Shown: one piece after another, positions 8,120 to 8,143 of the stretch
How positions within the stretch are numbered: position 1 is the stretch's first letter
Layout of the letters: each line of letters begins with the position of its first letter
NCBI GenBank assembly: GCA_022600315.1
Contig: JAHZKQ010000053.1
Coordinates: 1-8,143, forward strand
Reading direction: 5' to 3'
Origin: Gammaproteobacteria bacterium
Lineage (GTDB): Bacteria > Pseudomonadota > Gammaproteobacteria > Coxiellales > Coxiellaceae
DNA length: 8,143 nt
Notes under the pieces: generated by a model
Databases searched by the model: none
Seen by the model: the letters and a program-made list of their open reading frames with translations, nothing else
What the model was told of the DNA's origin: nothing
Program-made: the position numbers and the translations under genes

Positions 8120-8143
8120 ATTGGGGTCAAGTCTTGAATTAAC
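8120..8143. other. Possible border of a REP/insertion-type repeat, cut by the window edge
   Basis: Immediately after ppiB the sequence reads TTGGGGTCAAGTCTTGAATT (8121-8140). It includes a small palindrome, TCAAG-T-CTTGA (8127-8137). GGGGTCARGTCTTG-like sequences are familiar to me from the flanks of REP-associated (Y1/IS200-type) transposase genes in gammaproteobacteria, but this is recollection. No transposase is visible here. Confidence 0.3.

Overview
The window is a compact, plus-strand stretch of a moderately AT-rich bacterial chromosome. Four protein genes account for nearly all of it: putA (5'-truncated by the window edge), a mip-type FKBP peptidyl-prolyl isomerase, purL and ppiB. The proteins most resemble gammaproteobacterial versions. 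A Legionella Mip-like secreted FKBP, a bifunctional PutA without the long C-terminal extension, and the single-chain PurL together suggest a Legionellales-like gammaproteobacterium (Legionella/Coxiella/Rickettsiella/Berkiella type). That placement comes from remembered family similarity, not from a search.

Layout. Bases 1-2790 encode most of PutA, the proline dehydrogenase plus P5C dehydrogenase that oxidises proline to glutamate. The 177-nt gap after it carries a 72-bp, exactly centred imperfect palindrome made of two hairpins (2818-2889), probably a dispersed repeat or small MITE. A weak promoter candidate and a strong ribosome binding site for mip follow. Bases 2968-3645 encode the exported FKBP. 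The 114-nt gap to purL holds a 9-bp hairpin (3649-3678) and an odd structure with two G6 runs (3684-3723). Bases 3760-7614 encode full-length PurL, and ppiB (7628-8116) follows after only 13 nt, so the two are probably co-transcribed. The last 27 nt contain the start of what may be a repeat or insertion-element border.

The genes do not form one pathway. PutA is amino-acid catabolism, PurL is de novo purine synthesis, and the two isomerases are folding catalysts, one predicted to be exported and one cytoplasmic. All four look intact, with catalytic motifs in place. I see no defence system, CRISPR array, tRNA or rRNA gene, or complete mobile element. The parts that ordinary annotation does not explain are the intergenic palindromes and the right-edge motif.
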